Origin: Pocillopora verrucosa
Taxonomy: Eukaryota; Cnidaria; Anthozoa; Scleractinia; Pocilloporidae
Length of the DNA stretch: 64,000 bases
Direction of reading: 5' to 3'
NCBI RefSeq assembly: GCF_036669915.1
Contig: NC_089320.1
Span: 13,251,287-13,315,286 of the forward strand
Shown: in pieces, positions 25,075 through 38,144 of the stretch
How positions within the stretch are numbered: the first letter of the stretch is position 1
Layout: every line of letters begins with the position of its first letter
Notes under the pieces: model-generated
Databases searched by the model: none
Told to the model about the DNA's origin: nothing
Seen by the model: the letters and a program-made list of their open reading frames with translations, nothing else
Made by a program: the position numbers and the translations under genes

Positions 25075-27028
25075 CGCGTGAGTGTAGGTCTACTCGGGGA
25101 AACTCCTCGGCTCTGCAACTTCTGCAAGAGATTACAACAGACGCGCATGGGAGACCTGGTAACGAATTCTTCGGGTCTTGCAAAATTTTAAAATCTACCA
25201 GATCGGGAAAGAAAAACACTTTCCTAATATAACCAGATGACTCTCTTGGAAGGAAGTGTAAAATTCAGATCGTGAATTCCATATTAAAAATGTTCCTATT
25301 AATTTTTCTTTTTCTCTAGCAAGATAATTTCAACTGTAAATATGATTTACAGCTTTTGCCATTGACCAAGTGATTGAAAGGAACCACACAACTACACACT
25401 GTTCTTATCAAGTGTATGACCATATCAGTCAGTGTGGAATCAAATCTGTGGAGAGTTCTGGCTCTCAAGGAGCCTGTCATTAGCGATTGGCTCTCTTCGC
25501 TGTTTGATGACCTGTGATGCTGTTTTGGTTTTTCCTCGCATCTTGACCAATTAGTGTCGTGTTATATACTTATTCATGAGGCACTGTTTGCAGTTTTAAA
25601 GTAATTGTTCACCTTAACACCATTTTGAAGCCAAATTTTAGCTTTTCAATACCTGTGGCAATAGGTATTTCTTCTTGTTTAAACAATAATAACTTCATGT
25701 ACCAAGGCTTCTTTGTGTAAGATGTACCTCCTTGAGCCTAGCCATAACATCCCTTCACCCACTCCGCCCTTAACGTCCCTGAGTTGAAAGAGGGCCCTCC
25801 AGGGGATTTGAAGGACGTCGCAAATTGGACCGAGGGATTTTTCTTCCGGATCGGTGGGTGTTCGGATCGGTGTTAATGAAATTGAAACACTCGAGTGGTT
25901 TTGGGGATCGAGGAATCACATAACGAAATCAGGTTAACAACAGCCGTTAGAAAGTAACTTTACCATTTGGTAAAGTATATTTTCAAGTATTTTTTTACTT
26001 CTCTCGATTTTCGCTATCATTTTTAACTCATAATCAGCCACAGTCTACGTGGCTTATTATGAGATCATGAGTGGCTAAAACTGGTGCTGCATTATCCACC
26101 GCATAGCATTATTCATCCTTCGAACAACACGGGCCTGAGGACTAACTTATTTGGCAGCCTCAAAACATTCTTGAGCGAAGGTTTTTGTCGTTCAAGGAAG
26201 TAATTTCGATGTTTCGAGATATCTTTCCAATTTAAACTTAAAGAAGGTAAATGCAGCATGAAAGTTCTTGCGGAACAAGCAGAGGGTAAAATGAACTCTC
26301 GGGCAGAATACCCATCAAATCACTCGAGACAACAAAGGAAACGGAACGTAGACAACCTTACTTTTTCTAACTGTGGTGATACGGGGTTTGCAAATCCACA
26401 GTTACAAATTGCACCTTCATCTATGAAACATTCCCTCGATTACTTGAATCAAGTCGAGATCAAAAAGAAAAGAAAAATAGACTTACTATTATGTCAAACA
26501 ACTGACGTCACCTGGTCTCCAACCCTTGGGATTGTCTGGCATTTCTGCGCGCCTAGAAATATACAATTACTTAGGGATATGCCCTCGAATTTCCCTTAGG
26601 ATTCCCGCCTTCGCTGCTTATGGTGCGTTTTCTTCTGAAAGTATTCCGCAGCGAAAATTACATGCTATGTTCATTCTTATTGACTGACTGGTCGTCGAGT
26701 CTGAGTGGTAACAAAAGGTGAAAGCAGAGGAGACGCAGAAAAGAGGTGTACAAGAAAGACAAGTGTCTTGAAGCTCGTTTCAGTAACGTAGCATTTCAGT
26801 TTAATTTATTTCAAGGACTCTAAACTAGTTATTTCACAAAACTTTGCGAAAGTACCGTAAAAATATACTGCATGATTACCTGTTGCTACTAATTAATTAG
26901 AGATGTCCTCAGTTTTTCATTAAAATATGCTTTATATGCAGCAATTTCATTGAAGAACCCACTTTCTTCACAAATGGAATTTCTGGGAGCTGCTTCCGAA
27001 CCATTATAGCGAGAGCTCGACAAGTAGG
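25075..27028. other. Intergenic space between tandem P450 genes 2 and 3
   Basis: 25075-25935 is the 5' flank of gene 2, similar to 38145-38825 upstream of gene 3. About 25936-26335 is unique in the window. From about 26336 on it repeats the 3' flank of gene 2 (13139-13658). No gene is supported; an open + strand frame at 26258-26599 lies in duplicated flank and is not kept open in the other copy. Confidence 0.6.
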
Positions 27029-29865
27029 TTAATTTCGCTTAGTCAAAGTACACATAACGCCATCCTTGGGTCGAAGCGTGACTCTTTCAAGAATATCGCG
27101 TGACTGTCCAGGTACCAAAGAAAACTTGAACGTCTGAAGGAAGCGTGACAGCAAAACCTTGGCTTCGATCTGTTTGATGGCAAAACAAGAGGCGATAATC
27201 AGACAATTTTCAAAGCTTCATGAAATAAACTAACGAAAGGAAGTGGCGCGAAACGGGGCTGTTCTCCTGTTCATTAGTGTGTCGATAATATGTCGAAAAT
27301 CGTGTGATAAAATCTCTTATTAATTACATTGCTCTCTGCCTTGTCGCTCTACAATTTTAAAAGAAAACAAGATAATGTAGAGATTAAAACCAATTCTTAC
27401 CACCAACCCCTTTTTGATACAAGTCAACTTGTTCTGTTCAAGCTTACAAACTCCTCTTGAAAAATAAATGAAACGCGCACTGGGACAGAAACAGGATCCT
27501 TCCGTGGGGGTCCTACCATAAGTATCTTATGGGCATTTTGAGGTGTGCTTGGTTGTTTTACGAGTACGATAGAGCGAAGATCATCGAAAAAGAGAAGAGA
27601 TCATAAGGGATCCCCCCCACCTTACACAACCGGCTACTCCCTAGTTGCCTTACCTGTGCAAAGTTTTGTCCGATACAGTTCCGGGGTCCAAGTGAAAACG
27701 GGAAGTAATTGTAATGAGACCTAAAAGCGGCATCGAGAAAAAAAAACAAAATTCCTCACACATTAATTTGAAGCTCCCTTTTCATTTGAAACATATACAG
27801 TTGCGTTGTATACCGTGGATAATACCTGAGGGTGAAATATTGACGAAGTCACTGTGGTCGTTGTATGAGGCGAAAATTAATCCTTGAAGTTTTAAGTCCT
27901 CTCAGAAGAAACCTCACTTGTCATATTCACTTTTCAGCGACAGTTAAGTCCTTTTCATAAACTACCCTCCCTCGAATGATCACACAACACGAGCGACTGT
28001 TACTCTCGCGTTCGAATCAACCTTTTATTGCACATGGCAGTCATACCCGATGTGCTGTTTTGGGTCGGATGACCAACAAACAATAGGATTGGCTCTGAAC
28101 ACAATTTAAATCAAAGCACGCTTCTTACAACAACATGACCGGTTTACTCTCATGTCTCATAGTTCCGTTCGCTTGTATAATGTAGGTCCTAATGGCGTAC
28201 ATTGAACATCATACACAAAAAGAGAAATGTGGATAGGTTCTCGTTTAATTCCACAAGCGTATTTGCGTCAAAGGTCACCGTGACATTTTTGTATAGACGA
28301 ATATAACTAACCAGCTCGTGAAGAGTAGCACTAAATACCTATTGAATTCTTCTGAGTCATCGTCGAATCTGTAAGGATTGAATTCCTCAGGCTTAGTCCA
28401 GTACTTAGGAGATCGGCCGCTGACGAAGGTGCTCATCTACAAATTAATAAGCACAATCTTATTCGTTTGGGGGAGAAAAAGGAGGAAGCGAAACGAAAAG
28501 TTTATTCTAAAAAATTAAAAAGCTTTAAAGAAAAAATTGCACAACTCAAATAGTTTAGCATTAAGCGGTCATTGTTTTTACTAACTGATTTACGTAGAAA
28601 AGGAAATTGAAAATTTGATTGAGAATATTTGATATAGTGTTCTGAGCAGTGTTAGGTCATTCTGTGAATTGTGAAATATGTACATCGATAATTGTAGAAG
28701 CGTTCGTGAGTCCATCAACCCTGTGGGAAAGCTACGAAAATTATGAAAATTGAGATGAGGGCCGATTCTCGTCAACAGAAGGGGAAGGAGCAATTGAATT
28801 GTTTGAAGTAAATTTGACATTTGCGCTAACAAGACGTAAATAGAGACAGAGACAGAGATAGAGATAAAGACAGAGAAACTGCATTATGGAGAGACAATTA
28901 ATACTATACCAGGATAGGAACGTTGGCAGGTATTTTGTATCCTCCAAATTCTCTATCCTTTTCACAAATTCGTAGTGAACCAGAACCTCCCGCAGGGTAT
29001 AGACGTAAGGTTTCTTTCAGTACCTATTAAAAGTGACAAGTAGTTTAAGTCATGATCTATGGCAGATACATATCATCATAACTCATGCTGACGACGTAGT
29101 CATAAAAAAAAGTTTAAAAAGGAAGCGCTATTAATTAATTGACCGAACCTTAACGTCTAATACAGCGCTTTTCGATTGAGCGTCAAGAAACAAAACTAAA
29201 GCGATCACTACGACCAATCAGAACAAAGGACAATGTCAGAGCAACAACTCAGAGGAAAAACAAGCAGTAAACAGCTTAAACGCGGGAAAACAGGAGTGAA
29301 AGAGTAGTGTTTGGTTTTAGTTTGTATCTAATTGGTTGAGAGGGTGGTGCAAGTTTTCAGGAGCAATCAAAGCTCGAATAAATGCAAAAACAATACAATT
29401 CAGGATTACTTTCGACAGTAAATTAAAAATTGTTCAGAGGCATCTGGGAAAGTATTGCCACTCGTCGTTAAGCTCTATGTTTTTCAATTCGACTCATTTT
29501 TCTTATAAGTTTGCGGGCAACTTCGCCAGAGAATTCTTAAAATGCGCTAATAAACGGCTAAACTGTAGCTACAAGCCATGAACTATTTAATCCAAAAACT
29601 GACCAACCAACGATTCCTAGCAGTCTCGTGAATTCACTAGTATCTGTGTGTGTTTTCTTTTCTTTTTTTGGTTGAAAAAAGGTTACTAAAAAGGGAAGCG
29701 TTACCAGCCCGAGTTGTTTGAGTTTAGCCAGGTCATCAAACGCAACATGCTGTTTAGGTCCCAGAACATCATGTATTTCTTCCAACAAACTGGACGAGAA
29801 AAAAAGAAAAGATTACGATGTAACGTAGTTTGTTTGTGACATTCCTACAGACAAACTGAAGTTAA

Positions 29866-30068
29866 CCCTTTCTCCCCCATGAGTGACCAAGACAGAATTT
29901 CTCCTTACAATATCAATACAATACCCACCAGATAAATGATGAGAATAAAGAAAAATATCAATTTAGAGATAGCTAGTTGATCCAATACTAAATTCTCTGA
30001 ACAAACATTATTAGAATTGTATCGTTGACAGTAAAAAGATTTGCAAATTTGATCTGGAAGCTAAAGGG
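29866..30068. mobile_element. MITE with TTAA target duplication, family C, copy 1
   Basis: Flanked by TTAA on both sides (29862-29865 and 30069-30072), with CCCTTTCTCC and AAAGGG at its ends. Present in gene 3 only; gene 2 has a TTAA-containing unoccupied site at about 16710-16720. TTAA duplication suggests a piggyBac- or Kolobok-mobilised element. Confidence 0.72.
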
Positions 30069-30479
30069 TTAAAGAAAACTCAGAAAAAAATTTTAAAAAT
30101 CAGCCAGGACTTGACCTCAGCCTTCTAGATACACGTTGGCTACCACTACCATCCATAGTTTAAAGAAGTATCGATAGGTTTCTATACGCAACATATTTTG
30201 CAGAGGTTTCCCGACCTGATCGTGCACATCGTTCAATACCCTCAATCTGTTCAGTCACAGTATGTAAGCACGTGAACAGAAGATTGCGTATGGCAATGAA
30301 AATAGTAAGTACATACCGAGAATATGCGTCTGCTGCGTGGAGAGATGATAAGAGTTTTTAAGCCAACTGATTTACATGCGAAGTGTCTTACCAGCAACGA
30401 AGAAAGTAACGAAATCATCCAACATGTCCTCAATTTCAAGGTTTGGAACTGATTCTAGAAAATTAAAAAAGAATATTTA

Positions 30480-30975
30480 TCAGACTGACTGCACACTGAA
30501 TGACTGACTCACACACTGACTGACTGACTGACCGACCGACCGACCGACTGGCCGACTAATAAACTAACTGACTGACTGACTGACTGACTGGCTGGCTGAC
30601 TGACTGATTGATTGACTGATTGATTGAAAGAATAACTGACTGACTGACCGGCTGACTGACTGACTGACTAACTCATATGACTGACTGACTAACTGACTGA
30701 CTGAAAGGCTGACTGACTGACTAGTTGACTGACCAACTGAATGACAGACTGATCGACTGACTAACTGATTGGCTGACTAACTGACTGACTGACTAACTGC
30801 CTGACTGATTGACGGACTGACTAACTGACTGGCTGAGTGACTGTCTAACTGACAGACCGACAGACTGACAAACTAGCTGACTTACCGACTAACTGACTAA
30901 CTGACTTACTTACTGACTTACACATTGGCTGACTGATTGACTCACCAACTCAGCAACTGAGATACTGATCACACA
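30480..30975. repeat. GACT tetranucleotide satellite array in intron 8 of gene 3
   Basis: Paralogue of the array at 17480-18318, about 340 bp shorter. It runs to within about 20 bp of the exon 8 donor. Confidence 0.9.
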
Positions 30976-32457
30976 CCTAACAAAACTAACCTTGCTGTTG
31001 AATAATTCGATGTAATATATCATCAGGGACCTCTTCTCCTCTTGCCATGGCATGCTTTCTTGCTTCAATGACTTTCCTTCCAGTTTCACGCAAAAACTTT
31101 ACTGCCTTTATCACGCGCCATTGGTATGGATATTGGAAAATGTTCCACTGAAAAAATGTAAATAAACCAAAGAGTAGAATCATTGATGTGCCACTGGTTT
31201 AAACATATTCGGATTAATGTCAATATCTTAGCAACTGCACGCCTTCCCCTAGCCAAAAAGGTGGCAGCTTGGAGCACTGTATCGATTTATTTACTGATTT
31301 ATTAATCTATGTGGCGCCATGGCACGAATGAAGTACCTTGTGAAAAATGCTCATTTGTGAAACGTGAGCTCCTTCAAAGCTCAGGGAAACTGCATCTCTA
31401 AATGTTGTATCCTTTCCACTCATTACATCTACGTCCATGCCAAAAGCAACCTACACAACGACAAAGAATTCAAAACGATGATGCTCCTTAAAACATTTAA
31501 AAAAATTAACAAAGTAATCCTAGTTACTCCTACGTCCAGATATTTTTTCATCAATTTCCTCTAGCCTACAAGCAGACCCTTATTATTCGCGCCGCAGCTA
31601 GGACACACGTTTCTCCACCCACGAGACAATTTGGGACAAGTGGGGGAGAGTTTTTCCAAGGGTCTGGCACCGGAACCCTTGGAGACTTCGGGCTTGTTTG
31701 AAGTTTAGCTATTAACACCATTAAGGCAGTGTATACACCTTAGTGGACAGAATTCATGATAATCACAAATATCTTGGTCGTTCAATGATTGGTCTAAATG
31801 CATCCTAATATTTGGAAAATAACTGTCGATATTCTACTCAAGTGATAATCCCAAATTTTCAACCTAAACCTGAATTTGCTGAAAATACAATCAATATCTT
31901 TCCTTAAAAGCTAAAAAAGAGGCTATCAAGTATGTAAGCATACATTGCATCACATAAACAAAGGCTGAGTTAGTCTTCTCATGCTGGCATTTTAATTTCC
32001 CCTGCTTGAATCTGTTTGATTTATCATTGGTTCTTTATGAAAAATACCCTTTGATCTGATTGGCTGCTGTGTTAAGTTAAGTTTCGTTTTCAAAATGCTT
32101 CATCTAAATGTGTTCTGAATCACTTACGACATAGGACCAGCTCAGGTGTTACCTTGCAAATGATATCCAAAGCTGCATGACCAAACTGTTCAAGTAAGCA
32201 AACTTCTGTTTTCCCATCAGCCATTTTGCCCAGATGAGTAATGAGGAGATCAGCTGTGGCATTAAAAGAACTCATCAAATCTTTAAGGTACCTGTCAATG
32301 AGAAAGTGATTTAAACAGGATAGAGTGAAGCATGTGCATATTACATCTCAGGAAAATTCTGAAATGTAAGTTCTTCACTGTACATCTACAAATGTAGCAG
32401 CAAGAAACATATATTATTAATTAAGAATATGAAACATACTAGAAATAAACATAAATA

Positions 32458-32667
32458 ACTTTTTTGAAATGAGCATAGGACAAAGAAGATATTCTGAGTA
32501 CCCATGAGGAATCATACGTGGACTTCGTAATGGCCTCGCTTACCATAGAGTCTCTGTGGCTCAGTGCTAGGGCATTGGAGCAGGGAATCGGAAGATCTGG
32601 GGTTCGATTCGTCATAGGTACTAAGAATTTTTTTTCCTTGTGCCACGCCTGTGACAAGACGAAAAAC
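32458..32667 (+). mobile_element. tRNA-derived SINE with inverted partial copy (family S2), gene 3 copy
   Basis: Counterpart of 19941-20160 in intron 5 of gene 3, with the same inverted left arm, leader (TGGACTTCGTAATGGCCTCG), A-box TGGCTCAGTGCTAGGGC and B-box GGTTCGATTCG. Confidence 0.7.
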
Positions 32668-34065
32668 ATCTTTCTCTCACACCATCATTGCTTACAAAAC
32701 TGAAATTATTCACAATACTTAAGAAACTAGCAATACAAGGATTACTTATTCTTTTTCTAAACTTTGCATTTCAAACCTTACGATAATACAAAAATATTGC
32801 TGTTTTTTAAAAAGTATGAAAACAGCTAAGCAGAAAGCATTATCATTATTCATGATAGTGATTCAGGTGGACTTAATGAAAACTTCAAGCCAATGTAATC
32901 TACCCTTTCACCCCCAAGGATGATCAAAAAGGAGTTTCTCCTTACAGTAGCAATAAAACTTCACCCAGAAAAGGTTTGAGAAGAAAGAAAAATGTTTAGT
33001 GGGGGTATATATGGTTTGATTTAGCACCATATTTTTGAGGCTAAAATTATAAGATAGTATGGCAGACAATATGGGGAACTAGTGTTTAGATTTAGAAGTG
33101 AAAGGGTTGGGGTACCCCCAAAAATTTTCTAGAAAATTAGATCCTACTACTTAACTATCAATACTTGCTTGCGGTGAAAAGCTGGGTTCATTATGGCACG
33201 TCTTTGTTTCTAGGCCTCATTATCCACATTGGTGGCCAGACCATTACCAAGGAATCTAAAAAAATGCACATCTTATTACAGCATTGACTTCACATGTAAA
33301 AAGTCTTCATAAAAAAACTGATTCAGATGGATACACTCAGTAACAGGTTAACCCTGCCCCCCCATCCCCTCTTTTCCACCCAAAGATTTTTTAAGGTCCC
33401 AAAAGCCTACAAATTAAATCATCATCAGCATTCTAATTTTGTACTCCTGGGTGGAGAGATGTGCTGTGACAGTAAAGTGTCTCTAAGCCAAGAATACAAC
33501 ATGGTAAACTTGGCCAGTAAAGTTTAAAAACACAACTTTTCATCTGGAAACCAGCCCAACAAAACTAAGATGTGAATATTTGAAAGAAATCTTTGCAGTA
33601 TATAATGAACACTACCTAAGCAGTAGTGGCAAGACAGTTTTGGGAATACCAAAACTTCAACACCTGTGAGACTTGGTAGAAATTAACTATCCCCAGTAAA
33701 ATATCATGTTTATGAGTTAGAAGACAAGAACCTGCCCCTTAAACTTTTCCCAGTCTTTCCTATAGATACCAAAGAGGACAAACAGAGATTCTTTACTTCC
33801 ATTTCTGACCAAACCATGGTCTGTAACACCTGCAATGTTCTTATACTTTTAAGTTAAAGAGCCCCTTGCTCTGGCAGAAACATGACAATTAGACCACAAT
33901 AAAAATTACACTCCCAGGCACATTTGTTGGGACACCTTAACTGTCTCCCTTGCCTCTCTCAATGTTGGTCTACAAGATGACTTAGAGACATTGGGAATTA
34001 ACAACATTGAGTGAAGGAGAGGGAGAATTAGAATATCATAGACACTGATCCTAACAGTATGCAGG

Positions 34066-34175
34066 TAGAGCATTGGAGCATTGGTGCTGGGAATCCAAAA
34101 GTCTGAGGTTAAATTCCTCATGGGGACTCAGAATTTTTTCTTTGTCCCACGCTCATGTTAAGAAGAAAAACATCT
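34066..34175 (+). mobile_element. tRNA-derived SINE (family S2), eroded copy
   Basis: Counterpart of 21590-21750 in intron 4 of gene 3. The leader and the first part of the tRNA-like head are lost; GGTAGAGC, GGTTAAATTCC and the T-rich body remain. Confidence 0.6.
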
Positions 34176-35689
34176 TTCTCTATTTCTTTACCAAGCTCTC
34201 TCTTATTCCAAGATAAACATTGTTCAGGAGAAGTGATATCCAGACTAATTATGTCTGGGAGTGTATAGCTATAAAATTCGAATCAAACTTAAACATAATA
34301 AAATAAAGTAAATTTACCTTTGCCCAAAGAGATAGTAAGGATTGCAATAGGCTAAGAAGTGCTTTGGGAGGTTAGAGACAACAAGAATGTCCTAAGAAAA
34401 ATTGAAAGGAAAAATTTTTTTAGCCTACAATCTGGAAGACCTATGCAGGGATATCAAGCTTGAAAAATCAACCAAAAGTGAAAAATAACTCTCCTAGCTA
34501 TGCAAGTAACTACAAATTTTTGTTTCCATGCATAAGTGCATAAAAAAGTTGACATTAATCATTGTATATTTATTAATAAATGAGAGGTAATTCTTGAAAA
34601 TTGCTAATTTCCTGAATATGATTAAAAAAGCTGCAGAACTGTTAATTGATTAAGACATGGGACAGCACAAAATAACTGAATTAAAATACCAAAGTCATGA
34701 AAATTATCACACCCTCCACATTTGTTAGTCTAATTCCAAGGAGTTCTTTGTCCAGATTATATAGTTTCCAATAAATGCTACCATGAAATGCAATCAATTT
34801 GTTTCAGGTGGACTGTATGAGTTGCAATGAAATTGATATACATTAATCTGTATGTTACATTTGCTCAACAAGTACCTTCACCATCTCTGGATCAGTTACC
34901 ACAATAAATGGGAAATGCATAAACCAACAAACAAAAATTGCACCATATTCGATATGCCTGTATAAACAAAAGAACAAACAAATCATGAGAATAATTCAGT
35001 AAAAACTTACAAATTAATTTGCCATTAAGTCAACTTCAACTTAAAAATTATTTCTGATCTAAAATCTGAAATCACATTTACCAAAGTACTTAACCCTTTA
35101 ACCCCAAAGAGTGACTAGCATCTAATTTCTCTTTACAATATCATCCCTGAAACACATGCACCGTTGTAAGGTCCAAAGAAAAAAGGAATGATCACCCTCT
35201 AAAGGAGGTCTTGAAGCAAAGTTATGGTTATGAAGTTCAAATTTTTGTCACTCTTTCAAACTTCTTTAATTCTCCCAAGACCTTTAGAAATGGTATGATT
35301 AAACCTAAAACTGGCTCATATCTTAAGCACTGTCAATAGAACAGTAATTAAAATTTACTCCTAAACACTATGATGCAAGGAGTTACTTACCACTGTAGAA
35401 ATAAGCTGTTAATGGGATTTCCTGCATCATGGCATGCAATAATGTCTTTCAAGTGCCCAGCAAAGAAACTTTAAAAAAAGTGAAAAAAGAAGACACTAAA
35501 AATACATTGTGTATAGAGTTGTATGGTGGGAATGCTTTTGTAAAAAATTCCTCTCAAATTTCCTTTCTTGAGGCCTCCTTAAGTTTTCTGAGAGAGACAT
35601 AAAGCAACTGATGCAATTCAGTACTTAACTTGTTTCTTGGCTCTCCAGCCCCCCTCCGCCCCCCCTCCCTCGACTAGTAGTCGTCTCCC

Positions 35690-36765
35690 CCCCCTCAATC
35701 GACTAATAGTCCATTTCGCAAAATAGTATCTCTCCTAAAATTACTATTTTGCGAAATGTATTTTATACGGTTTAAGAAATAAGAGAAGGCCAACATCTTT
35801 GGTGAAACACTAATTTGTAATGTTTAAATGATTTTTTTTTTTGTGACATGAAAGAGTCAGGTTGTCACCACAGGGTGAAAATGGTCGACTTCGCAAAATA
35901 GTAACTCTTCTAAAAATTACTACTTCGCGAAATGAATAAAAATCCTTCTTATCAATTGACGATTACTCCAAAAACCTTGTGAAAGTTACCTTTAACTTAT
36001 TAGAAAATTTATCTGCATTATTCCGTTAGTTTCATTGTATCTCGCCTGGTTTCGTTTCGTTTCACAAAATAGAATAAGCTGCTGTGGACCTTGCTCTAAG
36101 TATAATGCTTCAAAACACCATGAAGCAAAAAGCTTCATTTTTTTTAAGACAACAGGGTTAAAACTGAGATAGGGAGTATAAATTATAGATATTGCTCGTG
36201 GTGTATGGATAAAAACGAACTCAAATCTGTGAATTAACGTATAGCCAACGAATTCGGCATGTTAGTGGCGAACTCATACGTAGCGCTGGAACTCGACAAG
36301 TAGCGCTGGAAACAGGCGTAAACCAGAACAGGTTTCTCTCGCGAGTGAAAATGTTTAATCTAAAACCACTTTACATCGAGCGCACTGAAAGACACACAAG
36401 CTACGTAGTACTTTATTGAATATCCTTTGTTCTGTGTTGTGGTCAAAAATCGACAAACATAAGCTCTCGCTATTGTGTGAGTAATTCTCATATCGTTCCG
36501 CAATGCACACGGAAATTAACATAAGACGCTTTAACTATTATGTAAACAGTTCTGATAATACTTTCGTCTATGTTCCGAACGCTACTCTGTACTCAGGTCA
36601 CATTAACTCCTTTAGAAAAAATATGCCATATATGTGGAACGAACTGACTTTTTTGTGGAATGAACTAACTATTTTGTGGAACGATCTGACTATTGAGTGG
36701 AAAGATCTGACTTTGAACGATCTCACCATGGAACGAAATGACCGTAAACCTTCGACTTTTTTATG
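35690..36765. mobile_element. Unclassified insertion with subterminal tandem repeats in intron 1 of gene 3
   Basis: This segment interrupts the alignment of intron 1 between genes 2 and 3. Its right end (36633-36745) is a degenerate array of a roughly 20-bp unit of the type TGGAACGATCTGACT. Its left end repeats TTTCGCAAAATAGTA and its complement. The organisation resembles the element at 56931-58386, whose ends carry TGGAGCGATCTGACT units. Exact ends and target duplication are not clear. Confidence 0.45.
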
Positions 36766-37365
36766 GCCTTAGGGAGGATTCTTATATAGAGGAGAGCGGT
36801 TATTAGGGCATGGCACTTATTTGAAAAAACACAGTGATCGAGGAGGGGTAGAAAGGAGGAATAAAGGATAAGCTAAGGTAGACCTCCCCCCCTCCCCCCA
36901 TACTTCTCCACAAGGGAACATTCCTAGGCAGTAATAAGGTGCAAAAGGCAAGAGGTGAAAGTCCAAAATGCAAAGAGTTGTCATCATAGCAGCAAAAGCT
37001 CTTCTGCTGAGTCATTCTTCGTGTCGCAGGAAATTCGGTTGCACTACAATGAAGTGACACATTGACCGCACTTTACAAAGTCGCATCCTGTGCACTAGTA
37101 TTTAATACACCCAGTTCCTTCTAAAAATACTTACAATTTCGCAAATTAAAAAGGAGCTCTCTTTACTTAATGCGATTCAATTCATGTGCAATGGTTCACT
37201 AATTGTACTTGCAACATATATTTTCGGCGGGGGTTGGTCCCTCACCTCCCCGATCTTCGCGGTAATCAGATAACGGCATATATGTGACAAACACAGTCTA
37301 TATGAATAAAGGGGGTAAGTTTCTAAAGAAACTGTTGTGCTGCGTCGCTGGGAGAGTATAGCAGG

Positions 37366-37551
37366 TAATCTAGTGTTAACAACTGAGTTGAGAACGTAAA
37401 TTGGCCCACCGTAAAGAGTTAAAAGGCTGACGTTTCGAGCGTTAGCCCTTCGTCAGAGCGAATGACGAAGGGCTAACGCTCGAAATATCAGCCTTTTAAC
37501 TCTTTACGGTGGCTTATTTACGTTTTCAACTTAGTTGTTTACATTAAATTA
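37366..37551. repeat. Palindromic MITE, family A, copy 4
   Basis: Full-length family A palindrome in intron 1 of gene 3, not in gene 2. The tail with TTTCTAAAGAAAC lies on the left here, so the element is in the opposite orientation to copies 1 and 2. Confidence 0.85.
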
Positions 37552-37654
37552 CCTGCTAACACAGTCCGGCTATAGACTGTGGGATTTTAAGCCACTTACC
37601 TAGTCGGTCTATGCACATACTGAGAGATTTTACGCCGTGCGTTAACGGAGTTAA

Positions 37655-37790
37655 ATTAAGGCACTGTGTGTATATTACCGACTGAAAGAAATTACGCCGT
37701 TAGTTAACGGCGTAAAATCTTACAGTACATATACATTACCGACTGCATGAAATTACGCAGTTACTTGACGGCGTAAATTCTCCGATCTTT
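37655..37790. repeat. Short array of a palindromic satellite unit
   Basis: Two to three units with CCGACTG followed by GAAATTACGCCGTTAGTTAA and GGCGTAAAATCT. The core TTACGCCGTTAGTTAACGGCGTAA is an imperfect palindrome. The same unit forms a longer array at 53216-53463. Confidence 0.72.
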
Positions 37791-38144
37791 GTGTCCTCGT
37801 AAGACTGTCGCAGAAAGTTCCTAATTTTTACCGATGCAGGCCTTTCAACCTTGCACGCGCACGATTTGCCACAAACGGCGTACAAAGAAATATGATACCC
37901 ACTAGTTAAATTAGCCACAAGATACAGTCACAATTCAGAGGGCAGGTTTGGCCAAAACGAAGGGCAGTGAAGTGGAAAGAAAAGATTTAAGTTGAAGAAA
38001 ATAAACACCTCACCTTGTCAATGGTGCAGATGGTATGTGAGCAAATTTGCGCCTTAAACGAGCTACATATAGCGCAAAAATACAGATCAGGACCAGTAAT
38101 AGGGCGATCACGGCACCAAGTGCAAAAAAAATGTAGCACAACAT

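Larger units (their letters stand above)
27029..38144 (-). pseudogene. CYP46A1-like P450 pseudogene (gene 3), tandem copy of gene 2
   Basis: Exons in coding order: 38144-38014, 35468-35391, 34957-34876, 34391-34318, 33255-33169, 32291-32153, 31450-31337, 31147-30991, 30454-30392, (exon 10 absent), 29789-29705, 29023-28910, 28436-28339, 27720-27654, 27169-27029. Three lesions are visible. First, TAG at 33212-33210 replaces the conserved C-helix Trp codon (TGG in genes 1 and 2). Second, about 390 bp matching 16884-17277 of gene 2 is missing near 30292, removing the whole exon with the I-helix GHETT; joining exon 9 to 11 also breaks frame. Third, exon 5 ends in a GC rather than GT donor. All other exons stay open, including the haem motif, and exon 13 has one extra codon, so inactivation looks recent. 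Any product would stop at about 136 residues. Confidence 0.9.

Noticed and set aside
24878..25219. 113-codon minus-strand frame over the gene 2 start, and its like at 37987-38313
   Set aside because: A shadow frame; the real first exon (membrane anchor and HIPSAP hinge) is in another frame with a proper donor.
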